NCBI RefSeq assembly: GCF_019703515.2
Contig: NC_059346.1
Span: 18,669,501-18,733,500 of the forward strand
Origin: Myxocyprinus asiaticus
Taxonomy: Eukaryota > Chordata > Actinopteri > Cypriniformes > Catostomidae
Direction of reading: 5' to 3'
DNA length: 64,000 bases
Made by a program: the position numbers and the translations under genes. This document shows positions 33,778 to 43,649 of this stretch, in pieces; positions within the stretch are counted from its first letter, which is position 1, and each line of letters opens with the position of its first letter. The notes beneath the pieces were generated by a model that saw only the letters and a program-made list of their open reading frames with translations, ran no database searches and had not been told where the DNA came from.

Positions 33778-34440
33778 CATATTGTGTATTTCTATATATA
33801 CTTATAGTTTCTATTCACTTTTTATTTTAGTTCTATATATTTATTATTATCTCTGTCTTGTTGTATTGTTTGTGCACTGGAAGCTTCTGTCACCAAGACA
33901 AATTCCTTGTATGTGTAAGCATAATTGGCAATAAAGCTCATTCTGATTCTGAAAAATTTTAATTTGTGTTTAGCAGAATAAAGAAAGTCATACACATCTG
34001 GGATGGCATGAGGATGACTAAATGATGAGAGAATTTTCATTTTGGGTTGAACTATTCCTTTAAGGATTATTGAAGGGCAATGATGTAATTCCTACAATCC
34101 TTTATGTGTGTTTCATGAACATAAGAAAAAAATATTGAAATCTCTTTCTGTTCTCCCACTCTATTTTTCTTTTGTCTTTAGGGGGCACTGCTTGTGTATT
34201 CAATGGTCAACCCTTTGACATGGCAAAAGTGAAAATGCAGACCTTCTCCACTTTGTACAGAGGCTTTGTGCACTGCATTGTGTCGTCATAAAAACAAGTG
34301 GGATTTCGAGGGCTGTATCAAGGTATCACACCTGCCCTTATGGCTAACATCGCTGAGAACTCGGTGCTCTTCATGTGCTATGGCTTTTGCCAGGAGGTGG
34401 TACGTGTCGTCTCTGGTCTGGAGAAAGGGACTGTGGTCAG

Positions 34441-34604
34441 GTGAGGGGGGTTGTAAAGTAAAAAATAAAGATAATTATGTTTATGATAATTAAAATAATT
34501 ATTAATATAATATATAATAAATATTATCATCCAGATAATTTAAATACATTATATACATACTGTATATTGTGGAACATTTCTACTATACAAAAAGTGGTTT
34601 TAAA

Positions 34605-34659
<55 letters not shown>

Positions 34660-35589
34660 TTCCATATCATTGAACATAACCCTATTATTGGCCTACTTCT
34701 GTCTGAGCTATTTTTAATTGTTGGTCTAAGTACTCATGCATCTCTCTTTGGTTGTATTGCATTTTTTTAGCGTCTCTAGCAGTGGCATGCACAGTAGGGG
34801 GCAGCAGGGGATTGAGCCCCTTCCTCTTTTGTGCCCAGATCTAAAGGTGACCTTCTGGTCGTCCACAAAAATGGGGAAAATAGAATAATAAAAATATAAT
34901 TATTAAAAAAAAAAATCTTAATCTCACTATAATAGTAATAATGTATCAATATGAGATTTACTTCAAGAAAGCATTAAAGAAAATTAGGCAGAGGTGCCTG
35001 TGACAGCATGTCCTACAGCAGATCGGATCTTTGGAGTGGCGTGGCCTCAGACGAGTAACTGGTCAGATAGAAAAATCCACTCTATGTATCGTACTTTATT
35101 TGCTACCTTATTTCCGACATCGTACACGTACAGTGTAGACAGCTTTATTAGTTATAATGGGAGCAGTCGCGTCGCTTTCAATGTAGACAGAAATTCAATG
35201 TGTCTTTCAGAGAATAGGCTACTGTCACAAACTGAAAGAGCGGTCTGATTCAGCCAAAGTCAGTTTACTTTTTGTTTAAACTAATTTGCCATTAGACGAA
35301 TCACTTTCAAAAAAATACCATCGTATTACTATTTTTTGGACATGTAGGCTACCATGGCAGCCATTTAGAACGATGGTATTACTATTTTGATATCATTGCA
35401 TTATGATTACAACATTATTGCTCTTAGGTCCTAAATATTATTGCCAAAATATAGTAAAGTAACATTATATTAATATAAAACGAAATGAAGTACTATAGAA
35501 AGTCTCAGTCATATAAAGAGGATGCTGAGGTCAGAGGGAAAGCAGCAGAGATGACAGGCACTGTAAAAATACCATGGTTTTACTATGGC
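34441..35589 (+). other. slc25a15 intron sequence with a TA microsatellite
   Basis: A (TA)n tract lies at about 34608-34654. The part at about 34980-35240 has somewhat higher complexity but no recognisable exon or repeat end. Confidence 0.45.
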
Positions 35590-36071
35590 ACATGGAGATC
35601 AGCAGTTAAAGAAATACTCAAACCAGCCCATCTGGCACCAACAATCATCCATGTGATTATCAAATCAGCCAATTGTGTGGCAGCAGTGCAGTTCATAAAA
35701 TCACGCGGATACGGGTCAGGAACTTCAGTTAATGTTCATATCAACCATCAGAATGGGGAAAAATGTGATCTCAGTGATTTGGACCGTGACTTGATTGTTG
35801 GTGCCAGACAGGCTGGTTTGAGTATTTCTGTAACTGCTGATCTCCTGGGATTTTCACACACAACAGTCTCTAGAATTTACTCAGAATGGTGCCAAAAACA
35901 GCGGCAGTTCTGTGGATGGAAATGCCTTGTTGATGAGAGAGGTCAACAGAGAATGGCCAAAGTCTACGGTAACTCAGATATCCGCTCTGTACAATTGTGG
36001 TGCGGGTTGGCGCTGTTTTGGACCTACACAATATTAGGCAGGTGGTTTTAATGTTGTGGCTGATCGGTGTA
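35590..36071 (+). mobile_element. Tc1-like transposon remnant (second Tc1 family)
   Basis: The frame ending at 36051 includes a helix-turn-helix segment (LIVGARQAGLSISVTADLLGFSHTTVSRIYSEW) typical of fish Tc1 transposases; the catalytic domain is absent. The right end (AGGCAGGTGGTTTTAATGTT, then GTGGCTGATCGGTGTA) matches a well-known fish Tc1 inverted repeat, but no matching left end was found. It is an internally deleted copy inside a slc25a15 intron. Confidence 0.75.
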
Positions 36072-36705
36072 TGATTAATTGTATGATTAATGATTAATTT
36101 TTTTTAACACGTTATTTTTCATATAATTAACCGCATTACATTTACGTGTAAAATCAACAGCTCTACTGAATACATTTTCAGATTCATGTTTTTTTCCCCT
36201 ACCTTTGTTTATTGTTGTAAAGTGACATGCAGAAAGCATGTGCAGGCTCCGTGGCTTCTATTTTCTCCTCTCTGGTGCTTTGTCCCACTGGTGAAGTGCC
36301 GACTGCAGGCTATGCATGAGATGACCACCTCCGGCAAGATTGCCAAGAGTCAAAAGTAAGGAGCATATCAGTGATCCTTTCCGCTTATACAGTGCACATT
36401 TCTTTTTTTATTATTTTATGGGCTTTTGCCTTTTATTGACTAAGACATTATAGAAGTGACAGGAAACAATAGGGAGTAGAGTGGTTTGTTGGATTGTGAA
36501 ATAACCCCCCATGCCACATTTCTTTAAACACTGAAATATGTATATAAAATATGCTGCCTCTACCTGAAGTGATTTTAACATGGGTTAGATAAATAAAACA
36601 TAAATCATAAATAAATGTGTTCTTTTTTTACTGTTATCCAATAGTTAAAGGTACACTTGTTAAAAATATTTTACACACAAAGAAATTAATAGCACTTTTG
36701 AAAAA

Positions 36706-37253
36706 TACACTACCGGTCAAAAGTTTTGAAACACTTGCCTGAAATGTTTCTCATGATCTTAAAAATCTTTTGATCTGAAGGCGTATGCTTAAATGTTTGA
36801 AATTAGTTTTGTAGACAAAAATATAATTGTGCCACCATATTAATTTATTTCAATATAAAACTAAAATTTAATAAAAATAAATAAATAAAAAAAACGTTTT
36901 TGAAATTGATGATTTGGACCAAATTATAAAGAAAAGCAGCCAGTAAGTGCCCAGCATAGATGGGAACTCCTTCAATACTGTTTAAAAAGTATCCCAGGGT
37001 GATTCCTCAAGAAGTTGGTTGAGAAAATGTCAAGAGTACATGTCTGCAAATTCTAGGCAAAGGGTGACTACTTTGAAGATGCTAAAATATAACATAGTTT
37101 TTATTTATTTTGGATTTTGTTTAGTCATAACATAATTCCCATAGTTCCATTTATGTTATTCCATAGTTTTGATGACTTTACTATTATTCTAAAATGTGAT
37201 AAAAAAAATTATAATAAAGAATTAGTGTTTCAAAACTTTTGACTGGTAGTGTA
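36706..37253 (+). mobile_element. Tc1/mariner-type MITE, copy 1
   Basis: The ends TACACTACCGGTCAAAAGTTT and AAACTTTTGACTGGTAGTGTA are inverted, with TA at each terminus. There is no transposase. A second copy in opposite orientation lies at 54603-55165, sharing the internal words GGAGTTCCCATCTA (complement) and AACATTTCAGGCAAGTG (complement). Confidence 0.88.
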
Positions 37254-37674
37254 TGTTTGAAATGATGTACACTCACATGAGATGAAGACTCCAATCATAT
37301 CAGTAGCCTAATAAAAGCTGTTAATTTAAATGGAGAAGGTTGCTTCATGGGGGTTGACATGTTTAGATCATCTGACCAGCCGTATGCATCTCACTATATA
37401 TCAGTAACCCTCAGTTATTGGACACTTTTGTAAGCTGAATGGACCCTTTTTACACTTCCGGGTTTTGGAATGCAGAAGTAAACAATTGCAGGTTTAACTT
37501 CGATAGCGGTGAATGGGAGTGAATGAAAAACCACAGCAAATATAATTTTTGCTTCCCCGCTTGCTCTAACGTCAAAAGAAGAACACCACTATTACGTTTC
37601 CACAACTTTCCAAATAAAAATAATAATAATAATAATAATAACAGAAAGCGGTATATTATGGCCATCAGAAGAGA

Positions 37675-38323
37675 GGCTGTGTCTCGTTTGGAGGGCTGCG
37701 TGCTAGGTAGGACGCGGCCTTTGAAGGCTGCAGTATACCGAGCGTCCTCCTTTAAACAAGTCTCGTTTAAACGAGACGGCCTTCATAGGACAAATGGAAA
37801 CGTAATGTAACATGGTTGCTATGACAGCAGGACACTCTTTAACAAGAGCGAGCGCTTTGAGTGACAAGGGAACAAAGTCCCTTTAGAAGGGAATGTATGA
37901 GGTAAAATTTAGGAGAATTATAATGATGTAAAGAGAAAAGAAAACAGATTTTACAGGTGTACTTTTAGTCAAATACTTTATTTTAATTATATATTAATAT
38001 AATTAAACATATTATATACTCTGCACCCATCTACTGAGGTACTTCAACTTGGGAATTAACATTATTTGCATTTGAACATCATATTTACGGGCAAATTGGC
38101 GTCATTTTTTTAGACATTTCTGTTGAAGCAAAGAATTGTGGGTTGTGAGTGCCCACGAAGGATACACCTCATGCATCCTCCGAATTCCCGTGAAAGAAGG
38201 TCACATTTGAAGGCTGCATTCGAAGTGTCCTACTTGCTTTTCCGAAACGAGACAGCCTCGATGACGTATGCGGCCGACAAATGCGACCTCCGGAGGACAC
38301 AGCCTTCCAAACGAGACACAGCC
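37675..38323. mobile_element. unclassified MITE with 29-base inverted ends
   Basis: The left end GGCTGTGTCTCGTTTGGAGG and the right end CCTTCCAAACGAGACACAGCC are near-perfect inverted repeats, and the interior contains further inverted GAAGGCTGC / GCAGCCTTC words and CTCGTTTAAACGAG. No clear target duplication was seen. It interrupts the THAP frame just after AIRRE. Confidence 0.68.
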
Positions 38324-38590
38324 GATGGCAAATGTATGGTCATTCCCTCAGCAGGTGTATGACAAACCTAATTGCGTCTGTCGTAACTCGTTTTTTAAAA
38401 CAATTTCCAGGTTAATATAATACAAAATATAATGTTATATATTTCCGCTAAATAAAAAATGCAAATATGAGGTAAATCAAAGCTAATAACTAAACATTTA
38501 TTAATTTATGTATTGTTTCAGGTCTTAGTAGAGATGATTAGTAAATAGAGTTCACAGCATCAATGTGGGTGTGTTATGAGATGTTATACG

Positions 38591-38991
38591 TAGATGGCAC
38601 CGATCCGATACCTGGATCGGTATCGGGCTGATAGTGACATTTTACCCGGATCAGGTATCAATCCGACGATCCCGATCCAAATCCGATACTGCATGTTGGT
38701 CATTGACCTTACTGTCAAGCTCAAAGAATGATATAAATATCCTTCAAATCATAATTAAAGTAGTCCATATAACTCTTGCATTTATACAGGCTTCCTGGAG
38801 CGCTCATTGCCTGACTTTCAAAATAAAAGCCTTAAATTACAACTGAAATGTATTACCAATATATAGTAAAATTATTATTATTATTATTATTATTATTAGA
38901 AATGACAATAAAACAAATTGGGTTCCAAATCGTACGGTGTGATTGAAAAGTGAATTGATATACTAATACAAATAAAATGAAATAAATAAAT

Positions 38992-39035
<44 letters not shown>

Positions 39036-39424
39036 GAGATCTGAAACCATTTACAAGTCCAGATACAAGTTAAGATGTGTAGAGAACTGGCCTCTTTTCT
39101 ACTGAAGACTTTCACTGGAATTACTGTTATTTTTGCTGCTGCATCCTGCTGACTAGTTAACAATAAAGTTTTGCACATGCTCTTATGCATTTTTTAGTGT
39201 GTTTTCTATTTTATAATGAAATAATGTATTGTTAGAGGTTTTTGTTTCTCTACACAAAGAGCACTGCCAATCAGTTCCACACAGTGATTTATAGATGCTC
39301 TAAACTCGTTAAGAAAAAAACAACATTGGTATTGGATCCGGATCAGTATCGGTATCGGCCGATACTGATACTTCAGGTATTGGAATCGGATTGGAAGAGA
39401 AAAAATTGTATCGTTGCATCCCTA
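38591..39424. mobile_element. hAT-type MITE with GATCGG-rich ends
   Basis: The left end TAGATGGCACCGATCC and the right end CGTTGCATCCCTA are inverted (consensus TAGGGATGCA). Subterminal GATCGGTATCGG words are repeated at both ends. The flanks GTTATACG and GCTATAAG match at 6 of 8 positions, consistent with an old 8-base hAT target duplication. (TTA)n at 38873-38898 and (GA)n at 38996-39033 lie inside. Confidence 0.72.
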
Positions 39425-39795
39425 GCTATAAGCAGTTCTGTTCACTTGCATTAATGTTATCAGATGTGTAATGGCTATTAACCAGCGCTTTTTTCTATTC
39501 AAGCTACTCTGATAATCGTTTTGCCTTCATTCTGATTCACAGTCTCCACAGTTTTCAATTAAATTACTATGTAATTTAACAATTGCTTTTACAAAAGAAT
39601 TGGTCAGATAAATATGCCTTACAATATCACTCTTCATTCCAGCCCACTTGAGAATATTATCCATTCCGTTTATGAGAATATTTGGCCAAAAATCGTGCCG
39701 TTTACTGAAATCTCCCATTCATTCCTATGGGAAGTTCTGCAGAGCTTGTCAGAGCGACCGTAACCAAGGGGGGCGGAGCTTAGCGAAGGGTCAAT

Positions 39796-40505
39796 AGTAA
39801 TGATAAATAATTTCATATTGATGTGCTGCTTAGCATGTACCGCTAGAGGGCGCCGGGTGCCCTGGACTGTATCGGCAGCAGTTTATGATACAAATTGTTT
39901 GATATTCAATGAGTACATTCTAGATAAACTTGATAATTTCTAGGTACTGATTTCTAGATAACTTTCTAAATAGTCTTTATTTCGATAAAATACCTGCATT
40001 GGCAAAGAAGTACTGTGCAGTTTTCTTATTTTTTCTTATTTTATTTCTCAACATCTGGGTTTATTAATTTTAATTTTAATTTAGTTTATATTTGCACTAT
40101 GTTGAAAATTTCCTGTGTTGTGCATTTTTTTTTTTTTTTTGTGCATTTTTAGTGCACACCTATAATGAAAAAACTTTGATTTCTCTAACCAGGTTGCCTT
40201 GCATTCTAATAAAGAACGTTATTTGTATCATGTTGGAGTTACTTATTAGTTGAGTACATTGAAAAGTTGACAAATCGAATCGTGAATCATCCCAGTTTTA
40301 AATAAATCGCAATTTTATTTTTTGCCATATTGCCCAGCCCTAGCTGATAGGTGCCAGTTCCAGTCGAAGACCAAAAAAATTACTTTTTGCACCTTTAAAT
40401 ATTGCAGCTTTTCCACACTAATGAGTGGTTTTACAGTATGAACATGTTGTTGGAGCTATTATGTGTCAGGCTGTAGCTTAATTATATTGTGTCTGTCTGT
40501 CTTTT
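39796..40505 (+). other. remaining slc25a15 intron sequence
   Basis: AT-rich, with a T18 run at about 40124-40141. CGCTAGAGGGCGCCGGGTGCC at 39841 resembles fragments of common fish repeats. No exon is visible. Confidence 0.4.
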
Positions 40506-41646
40506 TCAACACAGTTTGGTCGGTTATAAAGTCTATTATGCACAATGATGGTCCTGCAGAGTTCTTCCAGGGTTTAACTACCACCATTGCCCATGAGGTG
40601 CCTGGATATTTCTGTTTCTTTGGAGTGTGTGAGCTTTGTTGGTCTCTATTCACTCAGTACATGCACTGAGACAAGGATGACATAGGTATGAAAGCAACGC
40701 CATGTTACAGTTTCTACATTTTATTTTTAAAGGACTAACAGCATACATACTTGGTTTCCCATTTATTGATTGGTCTGTTGTATTACTGGTGTGTATTCAA
40801 GGAGTTGCCGACCCTACTTAATGAGTCAGTCATGAGGATGAGGTCAAACATTAGATGCATGTAAAATCAGTCAGCACAGCAAACAATGAGCTCTTTGTTT
40901 TAAATATAGGGATGGTACATTGTATACAGTTGGTCGTTCAGTTTGCTCAGTCGATAGCGCTAACAGAATTTTCCACCGTAGAATAACAGCGTAGTGGGTG
41001 GAGACAGGAAGCCAGCATTTTATCTGCTTTTGGACATTACAGAGCTAATGTGGAATAAGGATCTGTTTTATCACAATAAGATAAATTATGACGTTTCATG
41101 CATGTTTGAGTCTGCATATGTGTATAATGTGCTCTGCATATATTCTCAGATTTTTAGGTTCATTAGTTGCAGCTTTGATTAATTATTTGTTTTGTAGGTG
41201 TAGCCCCCATTGTGTTCAATGGGGGGTTTGGGGGAGCTTGTCTCTGGCTTGTTGTGTACCCCATGGGTTGTGTTAAATCCAGAATACAGGTCATGTCAAT
41301 GACAGGCAGGCAGGCCGGCTTCTTCAAGACTTTTAGGCACATTTTCAGGTGAGCAAACGATCTGTTTTACTGTGTTCAGTATTAACATACTATATCAGAA
41401 TTATTTAATTTTGTTTAAATATTTAGACTGTAGCAATCACATAACTAAATCATAGTTGCTTGCAAAAATACAGTGTACCTCTCCAACTCATTAGTCTGTC
41501 CTTTTTCTTCTTTTTGCCTTTCAGGTATAAGGGCTTTATATTCTGGTCTCACTCCCACAATGATTCGTACGTTTCCAGCCAATGGTGCTCTCTTCTTAGG
41601 TTATGAAGTCAGCCGCAAAATCATGATGGCACAGTTTGACAGCTGA

Positions 41647-41752
41647 CCCCTCACACATTATTTATATTATATTTATATTAGTATTTATTTCCTTCCAAGT
41701 GAAATTTTACTAACTCACCATGGTCGGCCTATACTTACTAATTTTAACATGC

Positions 41753-41789
<37 letters not shown>

Positions 41790-43649
41790 TGCAATCCCTA
41801 GTACAGATTTTTATAAAGATGCTTTTATTTATTGTTAGATGATTTCTGAGTGTTCTAAAGAAAGTGACTTGATATTGTTTAAACTGTATTCTCAGTATTA
41901 ACAGAACTTCGTGGGTCACAGGAAAATTCACACATGTTCTCTCCATTGTCCTGGAAACTCCAGTCTTGTCATTCTTTCATCCTTATCATTTGAATGTTCA
42001 ATCTCATACTCTACACCTACTCTACATTCAAAATATATATAGGATATTAAAATGAATAAATGTATATTTTTCCAGCTTGTTGTATTAGTATTTATGTATC
42101 ACCCCTTATTTATTTTAGATACAGTTCCTATATATTGTTATTTATAAAGGGCAAATCTACTATTTATCAAATCTACTTTTATTACGTATCATATTTTAAT
42201 GGGGATATAATTTATTACAGCTGAAAGTTACATGAGTAAACAAGGTTTGAACATCAACCGTAACAAGATCAAACTGAAATTCATGGCTTTTTAACACTTC
42301 TGTGTATACATTTGAAGGCTTTTAATTGGAATAATACAGGAAAACGTCATATTATGCAACTATGCATTACTTTACGGAGAGCTTACGACCTACTAGTTAA
42401 GTCTTGGCTTAAGAACAGGTGGTGCAACCAAATTAAGCACTGACTTAGTTACAAACTAACTAGTAGTTACTAAGCCCTTAGTGTGAACTTTACATCCCAA
42501 CATAAGTGAGAACTTACGCACAGCTGGTGCAGCCCTACCCAGTGGAGTAAACTACAACTATGCAACTAAATTATATGCTACTCCCTTAAACACTAATAGA
42601 CAAAAGGAAAATTTGAGGTTAAACCTGAGTGAATGAATACTGCTTATCTCAGAACCACAGTTCAGTGGTTTTAGAAATACAATTTTTAGTCTTTACTCAT
42701 TTTGTGCTGTCAGTATAATTTCAGGATATGTATTATAAAGGGTGTATGTTGTATTTGATCATACAGTATTTCAGAAAAGTGAGCGTGTTTTATGTCTTAC
42801 AAATGTTAATGTATTAACTTGCTTTTAAATATGTGGATGCTTATATATGTATGTGCGAGTATGTGCTTCTAACATTCCATCTTTCTGCCAAGAAACATTT
42901 AAAGTTGAAGTATTTAAAGTATTTAAACATTTAAAGTTGAAGTATTTAAAGTATTTAAACATTTAAATTTGAAGTATTTAAAGTTGAAGTATTTAAAGTT
43001 TTGCACTCTATAACTTTTGTCTTGTGTCATCTTGGATGCAGCATAATTTAAAATTAATATTAATTTGTTAATATTAAACTTAAATGTTTTAAACTGATTT
43101 TGAAGTAACATGATGCAACAAAAATTCTTGGGTGAATTGAATTGTGTAATTTAAAATGTGGATTAAAATCTGATAGAAAAAAAAAAAAAAAAAAAAAAAA
43201 CACAAACACACATTCCCAACATGTAAGAGTATTTGTAGTATATTTTTACTTTATTTCTGAACTATAAAAAATATGTCTTGAGAAGAACATTTAAAGATAT
43301 TGATAGAAAAAGAGTGCTTATATTTATATCATTAATTAAAGCCAGTTTCCTATACATTATTATTCACTCTGTGATCCATTATATAGTACATATGTAATTA
43401 AAAAAACAAAAACAAAAACAACATCAGCAGTAAACATCAATAGGTAAGACAAATGTAAAGTAAACATGCATATAGTACAAATAAACTTCTATCAAAATGT
43501 TCAGAGTGTTAAGATTTAGTGCATGAAAACCGTTGGCTGATTGCAATATTAATGATTTACTTCATCTTCCCAAAAGAGGACGCTTCTCAGCTGATTGTGA
43601 GGCAGGATGACAGAATAATAAAGTCCTGGATGCTCCGAGTATTGACGGT
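41647..43649. other. tail-to-tail intergenic region between slc25a15 and the tm4sf4-like gene
   Basis: It holds a (TAA)n microsatellite (41755-41786), a possible decayed repeat at about 42370-42540 (TTAAGAACAGGTGGTGCAAC), the tandem repeat listed next, an A26 run at 43175-43200, and the 3' UTR of the minus-strand gene near its right edge. No coding exon is visible. Confidence 0.5.
42898..43003 (+). repeat. tandem repeat, about 32-base period
   Basis: Three diverged units built from AAAGTTGAAGTATTTAAAGT and ATTTAAACATTT. Confidence 0.8.

Larger units (their letters stand above)
31138..33953 (+). mobile_element. Rex1/L2-type LINE inserted in MITE copy C
   Basis: A degenerate RT region is followed by a 3' UTR ending AATAAAGCTCATTCTGATTCTG at about 33931-33952. 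The 5' end is truncated. Its 3' UTR is itself interrupted by a hAT MITE at 32868-33716. Exact ends are uncertain by a few bases because the flanks are A/T runs. Confidence 0.8.
30483..34063. mobile_element. palindromic MITE, copy C, split by a LINE
   Basis: The left arm and core occupy 30483-31137 (TTTAAAGGAATAGTTCACC..., with a core hairpin of ATCATGATTTCAA facing TTGAAATCATGAT at about 30814-30910). The distal right arm is at 33954-34063 and ends GGTTGAACTATTCCTTTAA. The 2.8 kb between them is a LINE, so the MITE is the older element. Confidence 0.85.
37441..39795 (+). mobile_element. remnant of a THAP-domain (P-element-like) DNA transposon
   Basis: The left end GGACCCTTTTTACACTTCCG and the right end GCTTAGCGAAGGGTCAA are weakly inverted. 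At 37523 a frame begins with KYNFCFPACSN...RTPLLRFHNFP, then an (AAT)n-encoded Asn run and KRYIMAIRRE, matching the spacing and residues of the Cys-Cys start of a THAP zinc finger. The rest is disrupted by a MITE (37675-38323) and a hAT MITE (38591-39424). The assignment is tentative. Confidence 0.45.
34182..41646 (+). pseudogene. slc25a15: mitochondrial ornithine transporter slc25a15, inactivated copy
   Basis: SLC25A15 (ORC1) exchanges ornithine and citrulline across the inner mitochondrial membrane for the urea cycle. Exon-like blocks: 34182-34440 ([14 protein letters not shown]...[10 protein letters not shown]), about 36219-36355, about 40506-40675, 41198-41348 and 41525-41646 ([21 protein letters not shown]). 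Two of three carrier signatures (PxDxxK/R) are traceable. Lesions: TAA at 34289-34291, where the family has an aromatic residue before KQVGF; a 5-base loss near 36290 between LVLCPT and KCRLQ; TGA at 40667-40669; the third signature reading PMGCVK (Asp to Gly); and an apparent loss of about 8 bases at the 41348 junction, which puts the last exon out of frame. The exon with the start codon and first residues was not found upstream. The introns are full of transposons. A paralogue elsewhere presumably supplies the function. Confidence 0.87.

Noticed and set aside
42898..43003. Short regularly spaced repeats as a CRISPR-like array
   Set aside because: Units are contiguous and diverged without unique spacers, and the genome is vertebrate.
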